This document shows positions 8,548 to 16,971 of a DNA stretch of 64,000 bases, piece by piece (position 1 is the first letter of the stretch; every line of letters begins with the position of its first letter). The stretch spans positions 248,001-312,000 of the forward strand of contig NZ_VCNL01000002.1 of NCBI RefSeq assembly GCF_007671685.1. Reading direction: 5' to 3'. This DNA is from Halorubrum salsamenti. Its GTDB lineage: Archaea; Halobacteriota; Halobacteria; Halobacteriales; Haloferacaceae. The position numbers and the translations under genes were made by a program. Under the pieces are notes generated by a model. That model made no database searches. It was not told the origin of the DNA and saw nothing but the letters and a program-made list of their open reading frames with translations.

Positions 8548-9488
8548 GAGTCGTCCTCCGCGACGGTCGCTAACACGCGGTCGACGGTCCCGCCCATCAG
8601 GACGTGGCTCGTCGCCCCCAGGTCGAGTCGGTCGGCGACATCGTGCGCGACCGACTCGACGCGCTCGAAGTCCGCGTTCGTTTCGAGGTCCATTCTACTC
8701 AGCATCTGGACGAGGTCCTCGGTCGGCGTGTTGCCGACGCCGGAGAGCCCGTCCGGCAGGACGACGCCCCCGCCGAGCCCGCAGTGGGACGCGTCGAACC
8801 GGCCGACGCCGCACTGCATCGCGACGAGGGTGTTCGCGAGGCTCATCCCGTTCGTGTCGTGGAGATGTAGCCCCGCGTCCAGGTCGGGGTGCCGGTCGAA
8901 CACCGCCGTGTACATCTCCTCGATCTCGACCGGGTCGGCGAGCCCCATCGTCGTCGCCAGCGTCACCTCGTCGACGCCGGCGTCGACGACGCGGTCGACG
9001 ACCGACAGCGTGTCATCCGTGGGGATCTTCCCCTCGTACGGGCAGTAGAAGCTCGTCCCCATCCCGGCCTCGACCTCGATGCCCGTTCCGTCGGCCATCT
9101 CGACGATCTCCTCGACCCCGTCGAGGATCTCCTCGACCGTCATGTTCTGGTTGTGCTCGCTGTACGTCTCGCTCACGGTCACCAGGGCGTTCACCTTGTC
9201 GACGCCGGCGTCGATCGCGCGCTCCATCCCGACCGCGTTCGGCACCAGCGCGCGGTACGTCACGTCGTCGTGCCGCTCGATGCGCTGCGCGACCTCGTCG
9301 GCGTCCCGCAACGTCGGGACCGCCTTCGGGTGGGTGAAGGAGGTGATCTCGATCTCGTCGACCCCGGTCCCGGAGAGGGCGTCGATGATCTCGACCTTCT
9401 CGTCGGTCGGGACGAACCCGTCGAGGCGCTGGAACCCGTCGCGCGGGAGCATCTCGACGAGGGTCACGTCCGAGGGGTACTCGGTCAT
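8544..9488 (-). CDS. HMG-CoA-lyase-like (DRE-TIM) enzyme
   Basis: 314 residues with a TIM-barrel lyase layout. MLPRDGFQ near residue 13 supplies the Arg-Asp pair, and LHLHDTNGMS near 204 supplies the metal-binding HxH. The barrel loop SHCGLGGGVVLPDGLSG follows near 235, then GNTPTEDLVQML. In classical HMG-CoA lyase this loop reads GLGGCPY with a catalytic cysteine. Here that position is Gly, and the only nearby Cys is just before the loop. It should cleave a 3-hydroxy-acyl-CoA or related acid by a retro-Claisen/aldol step, probably not HMG-CoA itself. It overlaps both neighbouring genes by 4 nt, between the CoA transferase and the LeuC-like subunit, which suggests consecutive steps. Confidence 0.85.
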   Translation of the reverse strand: MTEYPSDVTLVEMLPRDGFQRLDGFVPTDEKVEIIDALSGTGVDEIEITSFTHPKAVPTLRDADEVAQRIERHDDVTYRALVPNAVGMERAIDAGVDKVNALVTVSETYSEHNQNMTVEEILDGVEEIVEMADGTGIEVEAGMGTSFYCPYEGKIPTDDTLSVVDRVVDAGVDEVTLATTMGLADPVEIEEMYTAVFDRHPDLDAGLHLHDTNGMSLANTLVAMQCGVGRFDASHCGLGGGVVLPDGLSGVGNTPTEDLVQMLSRMDLETNADFERVESVAHDVADRLDLGATSHVLMGGTVDRVLATVAEDDS

Positions 9489-10726
9489 ATCACGCCCTCC
9501 GAGTCGAGCTTGGCAAGCGTCTCGTCATCGTACGACAGGCGATCGCCGTACACCGCCTCGTTGTGCGCGCCGAGCCGCGGCCCGAGATGCGAGATTTCCC
9601 CCGGCGTCTCCGAGAAGCGCGGCACGGTGTTCTGGACCGCGCCGGCGCCGAGCTGGTCGTCCGGGACCTCTACGACCGCGTCTCGGGCCTTGTAATGCTC
9701 GTCGTCGAGGATGTCCGCGACGTTGTAGATCGGCGCGATCGTCGCCTCGTGCTCCTCGAAGCGGTCGATGACCTCCTCGCGGGTGTGGTCGTCCATCCAG
9801 TCTTGAATGATCGCGTCGAGCGCCTCGACGTTCTCCAGCCGCTTCTCGTTGTCCGCGAAGCGGGGGTCGTCTTTCAAATCCGGCCGCTCGATCGCGTCGA
9901 ACACCCGCATCGCGATCGGCTGCGCGCTCGCCGAGATGGCGACCGCCCGCCCGTCCCCCGTCTCGTAGACGTTGCGCGGCGCGGACGACGTCGAGCGGTT
10001 CCCCGACCGCTCCTCGATCTCGTCGAGCTGCTGGTAGCGGAGCGGCTGTGGCCCGATGAGCGAGAAGATCGGCTCGATGAGGCTCGTGTCGATGTACTGG
10101 CCGGTCCCGCCGTTCGCGTCGCGGCTGTACAGCGCGAACGCGACCGCCATCGTGGAGAACATCGCCGCGATCCCGTCCGCCAGCCCGGTCGGCGGCAACA
10201 GCGGCTCGCGGTCGGGGTAGCCGTTGAGGTACGCGAATCCCGACATCGCCTCGGCGAGCGTCCCGAACCCGGGGCGGTCGCTGTACGGCCCCGTCTGTCC
10301 GAACCCGCTCAGCCGGAGCATCACGAGCCCGGGGTTGAGATCGGAGAGGTGGTCGTAGCCGAGGCCCCAGCGCTCTAAGGTGCCGGGACGGAAGTTCTCG
10401 ATGAGCGCGTCGGCCTCGGCGACCAGGTCCTCGAAGACGACTTTCCCCTCTTCGGTGGAGATGTCGAGGGTCACCGACTGCTTGTTGCGACCGAGGTACT
10501 TCCACCAGAGCCCGACCCCGTCCTTCTGCGGGCCGAAGTGGCGCAGGTGATCGCCGGTCTCCGGGTGTTCGACCTTGATCACGTCCGCGCCGAAGTCCGC
10601 GAGCAGGCGGCCGACCGTCCCGATAGAGATCATCGATCCGGCCTCGATCACGGTCACGCCGTCGAGCGGGCCGGCGGGGGAGTCGGCGTCGGCCGATTTG
10701 TCGTCGGTGGTCGCGTCGCGGCTCAT
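9485..10726 (-). CDS. Type III (CaiB/BaiF) CoA transferase
   Basis: 413 residues from the ATG at 10726. Family landmarks are PLDGVTVIEAGSMIS at the start, VIKVEHPETGDHLRHFGP, LIENFRPGTLERWGLGYD and RLSGFGQTGPYSDRPGFG. It would move CoA between an acyl-CoA donor and a carboxylic acid, probably a dicarboxylate, preparing it for the downstream lyase. In well-studied members an Asp nucleophile follows the aromatic residue in RPG(F/Y)D. Here that position is Gly (PGFGTLAEAMSG) with a Glu four residues on, a form I recall in a subgroup of CaiB homologues. The gene overlaps the lyase gene by 4 nt and is 151 bases from the upstream hydantoinase-like gene. Confidence 0.87.
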   Translation of the reverse strand: MSRDATTDDKSADADSPAGPLDGVTVIEAGSMISIGTVGRLLADFGADVIKVEHPETGDHLRHFGPQKDGVGLWWKYLGRNKQSVTLDISTEEGKVVFEDLVAEADALIENFRPGTLERWGLGYDHLSDLNPGLVMLRLSGFGQTGPYSDRPGFGTLAEAMSGFAYLNGYPDREPLLPPTGLADGIAAMFSTMAVAFALYSRDANGGTGQYIDTSLIEPIFSLIGPQPLRYQQLDEIEERSGNRSTSSAPRNVYETGDGRAVAISASAQPIAMRVFDAIERPDLKDDPRFADNEKRLENVEALDAIIQDWMDDHTREEVIDRFEEHEATIAPIYNVADILDDEHYKARDAVVEVPDDQLGAGAVQNTVPRFSETPGEISHLGPRLGAHNEAVYGDRLSYDDETLAKLDSEGVI

Positions 10727-10877
10727 ACGGGTCGCCCCGGTGTCTCGACACCGCCGTGGGCGGTGCGTGCCGTTCGTTCCGTCGTCGTTCGGGTGCTGTG
10801 TCCTGTCATGTTCGGGTCTCCGTCGTGGTCGTCTTCGTATCGCCGTGTTCGCCGCGTGGTTCGTGCGGTCGCCGCGG

Positions 10878-12287
10878 TCAGATCGGGCGATCGATGTGGG
10901 TCCCGTGCCCGGGTTCGCCGACGATCTCGCCGTCCTCGTAGGCGACCTGGCCACGGACAATCGTGTGCGTCGGCCAGCCGGTCACCTCGCGCCCCTCGTA
11001 GGGAGAGTAGTCCGCGCCGCCGCGGAGCAGTTCCGGGGTCACCGCCTTCGTCTCGTCGAGGTCGACGACCGCTAGGTCCGCGTCGGTTCCGACCTGAATG
11101 GAACCCTTCTTCGGGTATATATCGAACGCTTTCGCGGTGTTCGTCGAGGTCACCTCGACCGCGCGTTCGAGCGAGATGCGTCCCTCGTGAACTCCCTCCG
11201 AAAGGATCAGCGGGAGCATCGTCGCGGACGAGGGGAAGCCGGGGAGGCTATCGGGCACGTCCTCGCCGACCTTGTCGTCGCGCAGGTTCGCGCAGTGGTC
11301 CGTGCCGATACAGGAGATGGTGCCGTCGGCGACCCGCTTCCACAGCGTCTCCTGGTCCGCTTTCGACCGCACCGGCGGGTTGACGTTGTGGCGCTCGTCG
11401 CACTCCTCCGCGGTCAGCGTCAGGTAGTGGGTGCACGTCTCCCCGGTGATCTCCCACCCGGCGTCGTGGAGCATCGCCAGCTCGTCGGCGGTACGCCCGG
11501 CCGAGATGTGGACCGCGTAGAAGCCGTCGTCGTAGTCGTGTTGTCGGGCCAGCGATCCGCTCGCGGTCATGCTCTGCGTCTCCGCGTAGTCGGGGAACTG
11601 GTCGACCAACACGTCGTAATCGCGGTACTCCTGGTCCTCGTCGACCGCGGAGTCGAGGTACGGGTTGTCGCCGAGCGCGCTCGTGATCTCCATGTTCTCG
11701 GAGTGGTGACCGAGCGTCGTGGGCGCGTCCTGCGCGGCGAGCGCCTGAATGAACGCGTCCGCCCAGTCGTCGTGCATCTCCGAGTTGGTGCCGAACTTCT
11801 CGGGCGCGACGTCCTTGTAGTTCTTGTACCACTTGAACGACGTAATTCCCAGCTCCTCGACGATGTACGGGATCTCCTCGATGTGCTCGAACGAGAGCAG
11901 CCCCAGCGAGAAGAAGTAGTCGTGGTAGTAGTTCGGCTCCGCCTCGGCGAAGTAGCCGTCCATGATCTCCTCGTAGGAACCGCCTCTCCGGAAGTAGTTC
12001 CCGATGGTCGTGACGCCGCCGACGAGGTCGGAGCGCGACTCCGTCTCGGCGTCGGCCTCCAGCCCGCGGTAGATCCCGTGGTGGGTGTGCGGGTCGATCG
12101 CGCCGGGGAGGACGTGTTTCCCCTCGGCGTCGATCACACGGTCGCCGGAGAGGGTCCCCGGGCTCGCGATCGCGGCGATCTCGTCGCCGTCGGCGGCCAC
12201 GTCGGCCTCGAAGGCACCGAGTTCGGGGGTGACGACGGTGCCGTTCGCAATGACGAGGTCGTGGGTGTGGTCGCCGTCTCCCGTCAT
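10878..12287 (-). CDS. Hydantoinase/dihydropyrimidinase-like amidohydrolase
   Basis: 469 residues from the ATG at 12287, which overlaps the amidase gene stop by 4 nt. Binuclear-metal amidohydrolase features are DPHTHHG near residue 64 (HxH), a candidate carbamylated lysine in TSFKWYKNY, histidines in LGHHSEN and VHISAGRT, and Asp in CIGTDHC. Hydantoinases, dihydropyrimidinases, allantoinases and the enamidase of anaerobic nicotinate breakdown share this fold. All hydrolyse a cyclic amide or imide, or a ring enamide. With an N-carbamoyl-amidase-like partner directly upstream, opening of a nitrogen ring followed by deamidation is the best inference. The exact ring is unknown. Confidence 0.88.
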   Translation of the reverse strand: MTGDGDHTHDLVIANGTVVTPELGAFEADVAADGDEIAAIASPGTLSGDRVIDAEGKHVLPGAIDPHTHHGIYRGLEADAETESRSDLVGGVTTIGNYFRRGGSYEEIMDGYFAEAEPNYYHDYFFSLGLLSFEHIEEIPYIVEELGITSFKWYKNYKDVAPEKFGTNSEMHDDWADAFIQALAAQDAPTTLGHHSENMEITSALGDNPYLDSAVDEDQEYRDYDVLVDQFPDYAETQSMTASGSLARQHDYDDGFYAVHISAGRTADELAMLHDAGWEITGETCTHYLTLTAEECDERHNVNPPVRSKADQETLWKRVADGTISCIGTDHCANLRDDKVGEDVPDSLPGFPSSATMLPLILSEGVHEGRISLERAVEVTSTNTAKAFDIYPKKGSIQVGTDADLAVVDLDETKAVTPELLRGGADYSPYEGREVTGWPTHTIVRGQVAYEDGEIVGEPGHGTHIDRPI

Positions 12288-12949
12288 TCGCCGGTCCCCT
12301 CCACCCACGACTCCACCTCGTCGCGCTCGAGCACCTCGGCGTACTTCATCCACAGGTCCATCAGGGCGACCTTGTGGCTCGCCTCGATGCGGTCGAACAC
12401 GCACTCCTGTGGCAACACGACGTTGAAGCCGTTCTGCTGGGCGTCGATCGCGGTCGCGCGGACGCACCCGCTCGTGGAGTTGCCGACGATGATCACGGAG
12501 TCGTGGCCGCCGCGGACCAGCCGCGAGAGCAGGTCGGTCCCGTAGAAGGCCGAGGCGTACGACTTGTCGATCACCGTCTCGCCGTCCTCGGGCGCGACGG
12601 CGTCGACGATGTCGAGGTCCCCGTGGTCCGGGTCGTCGTAGCTCGACGGGACGACCCGCGTGTACGTGACGGGGACCTCGTGGTCCCGAGCGAAATCGAG
12701 GAAGGGCCCGATGTGGTCGATCGCGTCCCACGCGATCTCGCCCATCGCGGTGCGGTACTCCTCGACCGCGTCGAGAATGGGCTCGTCCTCGCCGACGACG
12801 AGCCGCTGCATGTCGATGACCAGGACCATCGGGTTCGTCCCCATCCCGCGGGACTCCCACGAGGACGCCCCCTCCTTGTCGTAACCGGCCGCCGAGATGA
12901 CCCGCTCGTCGCGCTCGGTGAGCAGGTCCTCCCAGATACGCTTTGTCAT
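12284..12949 (-). CDS. Isochorismatase-fold amidohydrolase, N-carbamoylsarcosine-amidase-like
   Basis: 221 residues from the ATG at 12949. The cysteine hydrolase triad is visible: Asp in VLVIDMQRLVVG, Lys in VIDKSYASAFYG and the nucleophile Cys in NSTSGCVRATA. The SGCVRATA block is the form seen in N-carbamoylsarcosine amidase. Related enzymes deamidate maleamate (NicF) or ureidoacrylate (RutB). It therefore probably removes an amide or carbamoyl group from the ring-opened product of the hydantoinase-like enzyme, releasing ammonia (and CO2 if a carbamoyl group). It lies 115 bases after the LLM gene. A weak TATA-like AATTATGCG (minus strand) near 12980 could give it its own promoter. Confidence 0.88.
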   Translation of the reverse strand: MTKRIWEDLLTERDERVISAAGYDKEGASSWESRGMGTNPMVLVIDMQRLVVGEDEPILDAVEEYRTAMGEIAWDAIDHIGPFLDFARDHEVPVTYTRVVPSSYDDPDHGDLDIVDAVAPEDGETVIDKSYASAFYGTDLLSRLVRGGHDSVIIVGNSTSGCVRATAIDAQQNGFNVVLPQECVFDRIEASHKVALMDLWMKYAEVLERDEVESWVEGTGE

Positions 12950-13064
12950 GTTAACGAGTCCCAGTACGACGAGCAGTCGCATAATTCTGTGGGTCGGATC
13001 GAACTGTCCGGACGCCCCGCCACACCGCGACGGTGCGGCCGGCTCCACCGCGATACGACGCGAC

Positions 13065-14072
13065 TCACCGCGACGGCGCGAACGCCTCCAGCGTCCGCTC
13101 CACCCACTCCCTGTCGCTCCCGGCGGGGGCGCGAACGATCGGGAGGTCGACGCCGATCCTCCGGAGGTGATCCAACTGGGCCCGTGCCTCCTCGGGAGTC
13201 CCGACGACCGCGAGGCGGTCGAGGAGCCCGTCGTCGACTCGCTCCGCGCCGGCGGCGGTCGAGGGTGCCGCACGGACCGCCTCGACCACGTCCTCGAACC
13301 CCGCCTCCACCGCGGCGCGGTCGTAGTACCCCGGGATGTCGCGCAGGTAGTAGGCCACGTGTTCGGCCGCGACACGACGCGCGCGCTCCGAGTCCTCGTC
13401 GACTGCGGTCAACACGTACATAGCCACGTCGATCGACGCCGGGTCCCTGTCGCCGCGGGCCGCGCCGTCGGCGAGCCACCCCCGCGCCTCCTCGAACCGC
13501 GAGTCGGGGTAGAGGTTCGGCACCCACCCGTCCGCGAACTGCCCGGTCAGCCGGACGTTGCCGGGCCCCAGCGCGCCGTTGTAGATCGGGATCGACGCGC
13601 GCTCGGGCTCGAACGCCTCCCAGAACGCGGTCCGCGACGGCGAGAAGAACTCCCCGTCGAACCCCTCCGGGTCGCCCCGGAGGTACCGCCGAACCAGTCG
13701 GATGTACTCGGCCATCCGCGGCAGGGGGCGCTCGAACTCGGCGCCGTGGAACCCCTCGACGACGCCCGGGTGGGCGACGCCGAGTCCGAGGATCGCGCGA
13801 CCGCCCGAGTGCGAGTCGAGCGTCGCGGCCGCCTGCGCGATCGCGGCCGGCGTCCGCGAGAACACGTTGACGATGCCGGTCGCGAGCCCGATCCGATCGG
13901 TGTGAACCGCCCAGCGCTCGAGCTTGCCGAACGCCGACTTCCCCTGTCCCTCCGCGGCCCAGGCGCTCTCGTACCCCAACTGCTCCGCGCGGACGACGAG
14001 AGCCGGCTCGTCGCGCAGCGCGAAGAGGACGCCGACGCGGTCGGCGGTCTCTTCGTTGCACTCGTCGCTCAC
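13065..14072 (-). CDS. LLM-class flavin/F420-dependent oxidoreductase
   Basis: 335 residues from a GTG at 14072 overlapping the upstream stop by 4 nt (GTGA). Luciferase-like monooxygenase features include the N-terminal barrel strand, AEQLGYESAWAAEGQGK, and TDRIGLATGIVNVFSRTP followed by IAQAAATLDSHSGGRAILG and VAHPGVVEGFHG. The C-terminal VVGTPEEARAQLDHL is typical of F420-dependent LLM proteins (N5,N10-methylene-H4MPT reductase and F420-dependent dehydrogenase relatives). Haloarchaea make F420, so F420 is a plausible cofactor, but FMN (as in the pyrimidine oxygenase RutA) cannot be excluded. Placed beside a cyclic amidase and an N-carbamoyl-type amidase, it may act on the ring before opening. 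Confidence 0.85.
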   Translation of the reverse strand: MSDECNEETADRVGVLFALRDEPALVVRAEQLGYESAWAAEGQGKSAFGKLERWAVHTDRIGLATGIVNVFSRTPAAIAQAAATLDSHSGGRAILGLGVAHPGVVEGFHGAEFERPLPRMAEYIRLVRRYLRGDPEGFDGEFFSPSRTAFWEAFEPERASIPIYNGALGPGNVRLTGQFADGWVPNLYPDSRFEEARGWLADGAARGDRDPASIDVAMYVLTAVDEDSERARRVAAEHVAYYLRDIPGYYDRAAVEAGFEDVVEAVRAAPSTAAGAERVDDGLLDRLAVVGTPEEARAQLDHLRRIGVDLPIVRAPAGSDREWVERTLEAFAPSR

Positions 14073-14446
14073 GGTTCGACGACCCCCTCGACCGCGAGGT
14101 CGTTGTACACGTCCAGCCGGCGGATCGCGCCCTCGCGGACCTCGTAGACGTCGACGTACCGCACGCCCTCGAAGCGCTCGCCGTCGTTGTCGACGCCGTG
14201 GAGGGTCCCCTGACTGACGACCCGGTCGCCGTCGACGGTCCACCGGCCGAACGCCTTGCCCGCGCGCTCGTAGCGGGGTTCGAGAAACGCGAGGAACGAC
14301 GCCGCCGCGTCGGGGCCCTCGAACCGCGCACCCGGGACCGTGACGACGGCGTCGTCGGCGAACAGCTCGCCGACGGCCTCCCGTTCGTCCGGGTCACCCA
14401 TCCGCTCGAAGAACTCCTCTACCGTCTCGCGTGGCGTTCGAGCCAT
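14069..14446 (-). CDS. SnoaL/NTF2-like protein
   Basis: 125 residues from the ATG at 14446. The small alpha+beta cone fold is recognisable from ETVEEFFERMGD, LFADDAVVTVPGARFEG, SQGTLHGVDNDGERF and RYVDVYEVREGAIRRLDVY. Members include polyketide cyclases, limonene-epoxide hydrolases and ketosteroid isomerases, and many only bind ligands. It is the first gene of the minus-strand set. A TATAAAT box at 14471-14477 lies about 27 bases upstream, so the transcript probably starts at or next to the ATG. Its role in the pathway is unknown; isomerisation or hydrolysis of an intermediate is possible. Confidence 0.78.
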   Translation of the reverse strand: MARTPRETVEEFFERMGDPDEREAVGELFADDAVVTVPGARFEGPDAAASFLAFLEPRYERAGKAFGRWTVDGDRVVSQGTLHGVDNDGERFEGVRYVDVYEVREGAIRRLDVYNDLAVEGVVEP

Positions 14447-14622
14447 GATACCTGTACGCACCCGAAGAGATATAAATCGGGCTGCCGACGACCAGGATGC
14501 CGATCGGCGGTCGCACACAGGAGTCGCCAGCGGCGCGGACTCGGGGAGATCGATATTGGCACACGAACGGCGACACCTCGCCGACCGGTAGCTTTACGCG
14601 ATGTGGTTCCTTCCACCGTGGT
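14447..14622. promoter_or_regulatory. Divergent promoter region of the catabolic island
   Basis: This 176-base gap separates the two divergent gene sets. For the minus strand, TATAAAT at 14471-14477 is about 27 bases from the SnoaL-like ATG. For the plus strand, GCTTTACGC at 14591-14599 is about 28 bases from the flavoprotein ATG. Both distances fit haloarchaeal leaderless promoters. I saw no copy of the TTTTGWCAA motif found near livGF and the IclR gene. Confidence 0.6.
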
Positions 14623-16071
14623 ATGAGTTCGCTCGATACGGAGCCGCAGCGGCGGACGCTAGACGACGCGAGCGCGGAGGTCGTCTCCGCGGACGAGGTC
14701 GAGTTCGACGTGGAGACCGACGTGCTGATCGCGGGGGCCGGCGGGTGCGGGCTCACGGCGACGCTCGCGGCCTGCGAGAACGAGGACCTGACCGTCACTT
14801 TACTGGAGAAGAGCGGCGAGGTCGGCGGCAACGCGGCGCTGTCGACGGGGATGATCCCTGCGGCCGGCACCCGCTTCCAGCGCGAGGCGGGGATCGAGGA
14901 GGAGCCCGCGGACATGGCGCGAGACATCTTGGAGAAGAACGGCCACGAAGCGGACGAGGAACTGGTCCGGCACCTCTGTGAGAACAGCGTCGATCTGGTT
15001 CACTGGCTCGTCGACGACTGGGACCTCTCCCTGCACCTCGTGGACGATTTCAAATACCCCAAACACTCCGAGTACCGGATGCACGCGCCACCGGGACGGA
15101 ACGGGGAGCACCTCGTCGCAGAGATGCGCGATCGGATCGAGACGCGGGAGAACGCGGAGCTGCTGACGAACACGCCGGTGACGAAGCTGGTCGCGAAGGA
15201 CGGGGCCGTCGAGGGCGTCGTCGCCGGGTCGGTCCGAGAGGAGGCGATCCGCGCGGAGAAGGTGGTCCTCGCGACCGACGGCTTCGCGGGGAACCGGGAG
15301 ATGGTCCGCGCCTACTGCGAGGCCGACATCGCCGACGCGCTCTACTACGGCTCGGACGGCAACACCGGTGACGGGATCCGCTGGGGCGCGGAGCTCGGCG
15401 GCGCGCTCGCGTCGATGGACGCGTTTCAGGGCCACGCGACCGTCGTCAGCGGGACCGGCGCGCTGTCGACGTACGCCGTCGTGATGAACGGCGGGATCCT
15501 CGTCAACGCCGACGGAGAGCGCTTCGGGAACGAGTCGAAGGGGTACTCCGAGTTCGCGGTCGACGTGGTCCGGCAGCCGGACGGCGTCGCCTACGAGGTG
15601 TTCGACGAGCGTATCTTCGAGCGTTTACGAGGCGAATTCGACGACTTCGACCGCGCGATCGACCTCGGCTCGTACACCGGCGCCGACACCGTCGAGGAAC
15701 TCGCCGCGGAGCTCGGCTGCGACCCGGAGGCGACCCGAGACGCGGTCGAGTCGTACAACGCCGCCGTCGAGGCGGACGAACCGGACGAGGTCGGACGAGT
15801 CGACGGCCGAAACGTCCTCTCCCCGCCGTTCTACGGGACCGAGGTGACGGGATCGCTGTTCCACACGCAGGGCGGGCTCGTCGTCGACGAGCACGCGCGG
15901 GTGCTTCGCGAGGACGGGTCGACCGTCGACGACCTCTACGCCGGGGGCGGCACCGCGACGGGCATCAGCGGCCACGGGGCCGACGGCTACCTCTCCGGGA
16001 ACGGGCTCACGACCGCCATGGGGTTCGGCCGGCTCGCCGGCCTGCACGCCGCCCGGTCGCTCGGTGAGTGA
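14623..16071 (+). CDS. Fumarate-reductase/ketosteroid-dehydrogenase-like flavoprotein
   Basis: 482 residues from the ATG at 14623. The Rossmann FAD motif VLIAGAGGCGLTATLAACE is near residue 35, followed by LLEKSGEVGGNAALSTG. The C-terminal GGLVVDEHARVLREDGSTV and DLYAGGGTATGISGHGADGY complete a typical FAD_binding_2 protein. Relatives reduce or introduce a C=C bond next to a carbonyl or carboxylate (fumarate, urocanate, 3-ketosteroids). No Sec/Tat signal or heme motif is visible, so it is probably cytoplasmic. It heads the plus-strand set and overlaps the SDR gene by 4 nt, suggesting linked redox steps in the pathway. Confidence 0.85.
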   Translation: MSSLDTEPQRRTLDDASAEVVSADEVEFDVETDVLIAGAGGCGLTATLAACENEDLTVTLLEKSGEVGGNAALSTGMIPAAGTRFQREAGIEEEPADMARDILEKNGHEADEELVRHLCENSVDLVHWLVDDWDLSLHLVDDFKYPKHSEYRMHAPPGRNGEHLVAEMRDRIETRENAELLTNTPVTKLVAKDGAVEGVVAGSVREEAIRAEKVVLATDGFAGNREMVRAYCEADIADALYYGSDGNTGDGIRWGAELGGALASMDAFQGHATVVSGTGALSTYAVVMNGGILVNADGERFGNESKGYSEFAVDVVRQPDGVAYEVFDERIFERLRGEFDDFDRAIDLGSYTGADTVEELAAELGCDPEATRDAVESYNAAVEADEPDEVGRVDGRNVLSPPFYGTEVTGSLFHTQGGLVVDEHARVLREDGSTVDDLYAGGGTATGISGHGADGYLSGNGLTTAMGFGRLAGLHAARSLGE

Positions 16072-16847
16072 CGATGGGATCGACCGACGAGGGGCCGACG
16101 CCGGACCCGTCGTTCGCCGGCGAGACCGCGCTGATCACCGGAACGGCCCGGGGGATCGGCCGCGCCTGCGCGGTTCGCTTCGCCGAGCGCGGCGCGACGG
16201 TGGTCGGCGGCGACCGACTCGACCAGTCGGAGACCGCCGCGACCTGTGCGGACCTCCCGGGGGCGTTCGAACCGGTGGCCGCCGACGTGACCGACCCGGC
16301 GGCGGTCGAAGCGCTGGTCGAGCGCGCGGCGGACACCGGGCGCGTCGACGCGGTCGTCAACGTCGCCGGAATCGTCGCGCGTGAACCCCTCGCGACCCAC
16401 GACGGCGAGCCGTGGGAGCGCTCGGTGGCGGTCAACCTCACCGCGCCGTTCCGGATCGCCCGCGAGGCCGCGCCGCATCTCCGAGAGACCGGCGGCGCGG
16501 TCGTCAACGTCTCGTCGATTTACGGGCAGATCGGCGCGGCCGAGCGCGCCGGCTACGTGTCGACGAAAGCCGGACTAGAGGGGTTGACGCGCGCTCTCGC
16601 CGCCGAGCTGGGCGAGGACGGGGTACGGGCGAACGCCGTCGCGCCGGGATTCATCGAGACGCCGATGACCGAGCCGTACGCCGAGGACGGGGCGGCGCGC
16701 GAGCGGTTCCGGGAGCTCGCGGCCCTCGGACGGCTCGGGGAGCCGTCGGAGGTTGCGAGCGTCGTCACCTTCCTCGCGAGCGACGACGCCTCGTTCGTCA
16801 CGGGAGAAACGGTCCTCGTCGACGGCGGCCGGGCCACGGTGGAGTGA
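16068..16847 (+). CDS. Short-chain dehydrogenase/reductase (SDR)
   Basis: 259 residues from a GTG at 16068 that overlaps the flavoprotein stop (GTGA); an ATG lies two codons later at 16074. Classical SDR motifs are ALITGTARGIGRACA (TGxxxGxG), NVAGIV, VVNVSSIYG with the catalytic Ser, GYVSTKAG with YxxxK, and NAVAPGFIETPM. It would oxidise an alcohol or reduce a ketone with NAD(P). The G-D pattern at the end of the second strand (VVGGDRLD) suggests NAD preference, though weakly. Its place in the operon suggests it acts on a hydroxy-acid or semialdehyde intermediate. Confidence 0.88.
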   Translation: MTMGSTDEGPTPDPSFAGETALITGTARGIGRACAVRFAERGATVVGGDRLDQSETAATCADLPGAFEPVAADVTDPAAVEALVERAADTGRVDAVVNVAGIVAREPLATHDGEPWERSVAVNLTAPFRIAREAAPHLRETGGAVVNVSSIYGQIGAAERAGYVSTKAGLEGLTRALAAELGEDGVRANAVAPGFIETPMTEPYAEDGAARERFRELAALGRLGEPSEVASVVTFLASDDASFVTGETVLVDGGRATVE

Positions 16848-16897
16848 ATCGGTCGCCGGACGGCGGTGATCGGCCGGTGGCGGCGACTACGAACCAG

Positions 16898-16908
16898 TTT
16901 TGACAAAA
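16898..16908. promoter_or_regulatory. Candidate regulator site TTTTGACAAAA upstream of livGF
   Basis: An odd-symmetry perfect palindrome, 5+1+5 bases, about 45 bases before the livGF TATA-like element. The half TTTTGWCAA recurs at 25205-25213, 50 bases before the IclR gene. The link to the IclR regulator is inference. Confidence 0.35.
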
Positions 16909-16910
16909 AC

Positions 16911-16922
16911 ACACACGTGTGT
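16911..16922. promoter_or_regulatory. 12-bp palindrome ACACACGTGTGT upstream of livGF
   Basis: A perfect inverted repeat with no spacer, 20 to 30 bases before the TATA-like TTTATT at 16943-16948. The position fits a repressor or activator operator for the transport genes. I did not see the same palindrome elsewhere in the cluster. Confidence 0.35.
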
Positions 16923-16971
16923 CACTGACAGGCAGGAAAACGTTTATTCGCACGTGCGGTCACGTTCGGGT

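Noticed and set aside
7438-9048. Long plus-strand frame of 536 codons opposite the LeuC-like and HMGL-like genes
   Set aside because: It is an antisense shadow of GC-rich genes; its protein is Val/Asp/Arg-rich with no motif, while the minus strand has full catalytic motifs.
8544-9488. True HMG-CoA lyase
   Set aside because: Missing the loop cysteine and found away from leucine-degradation genes.
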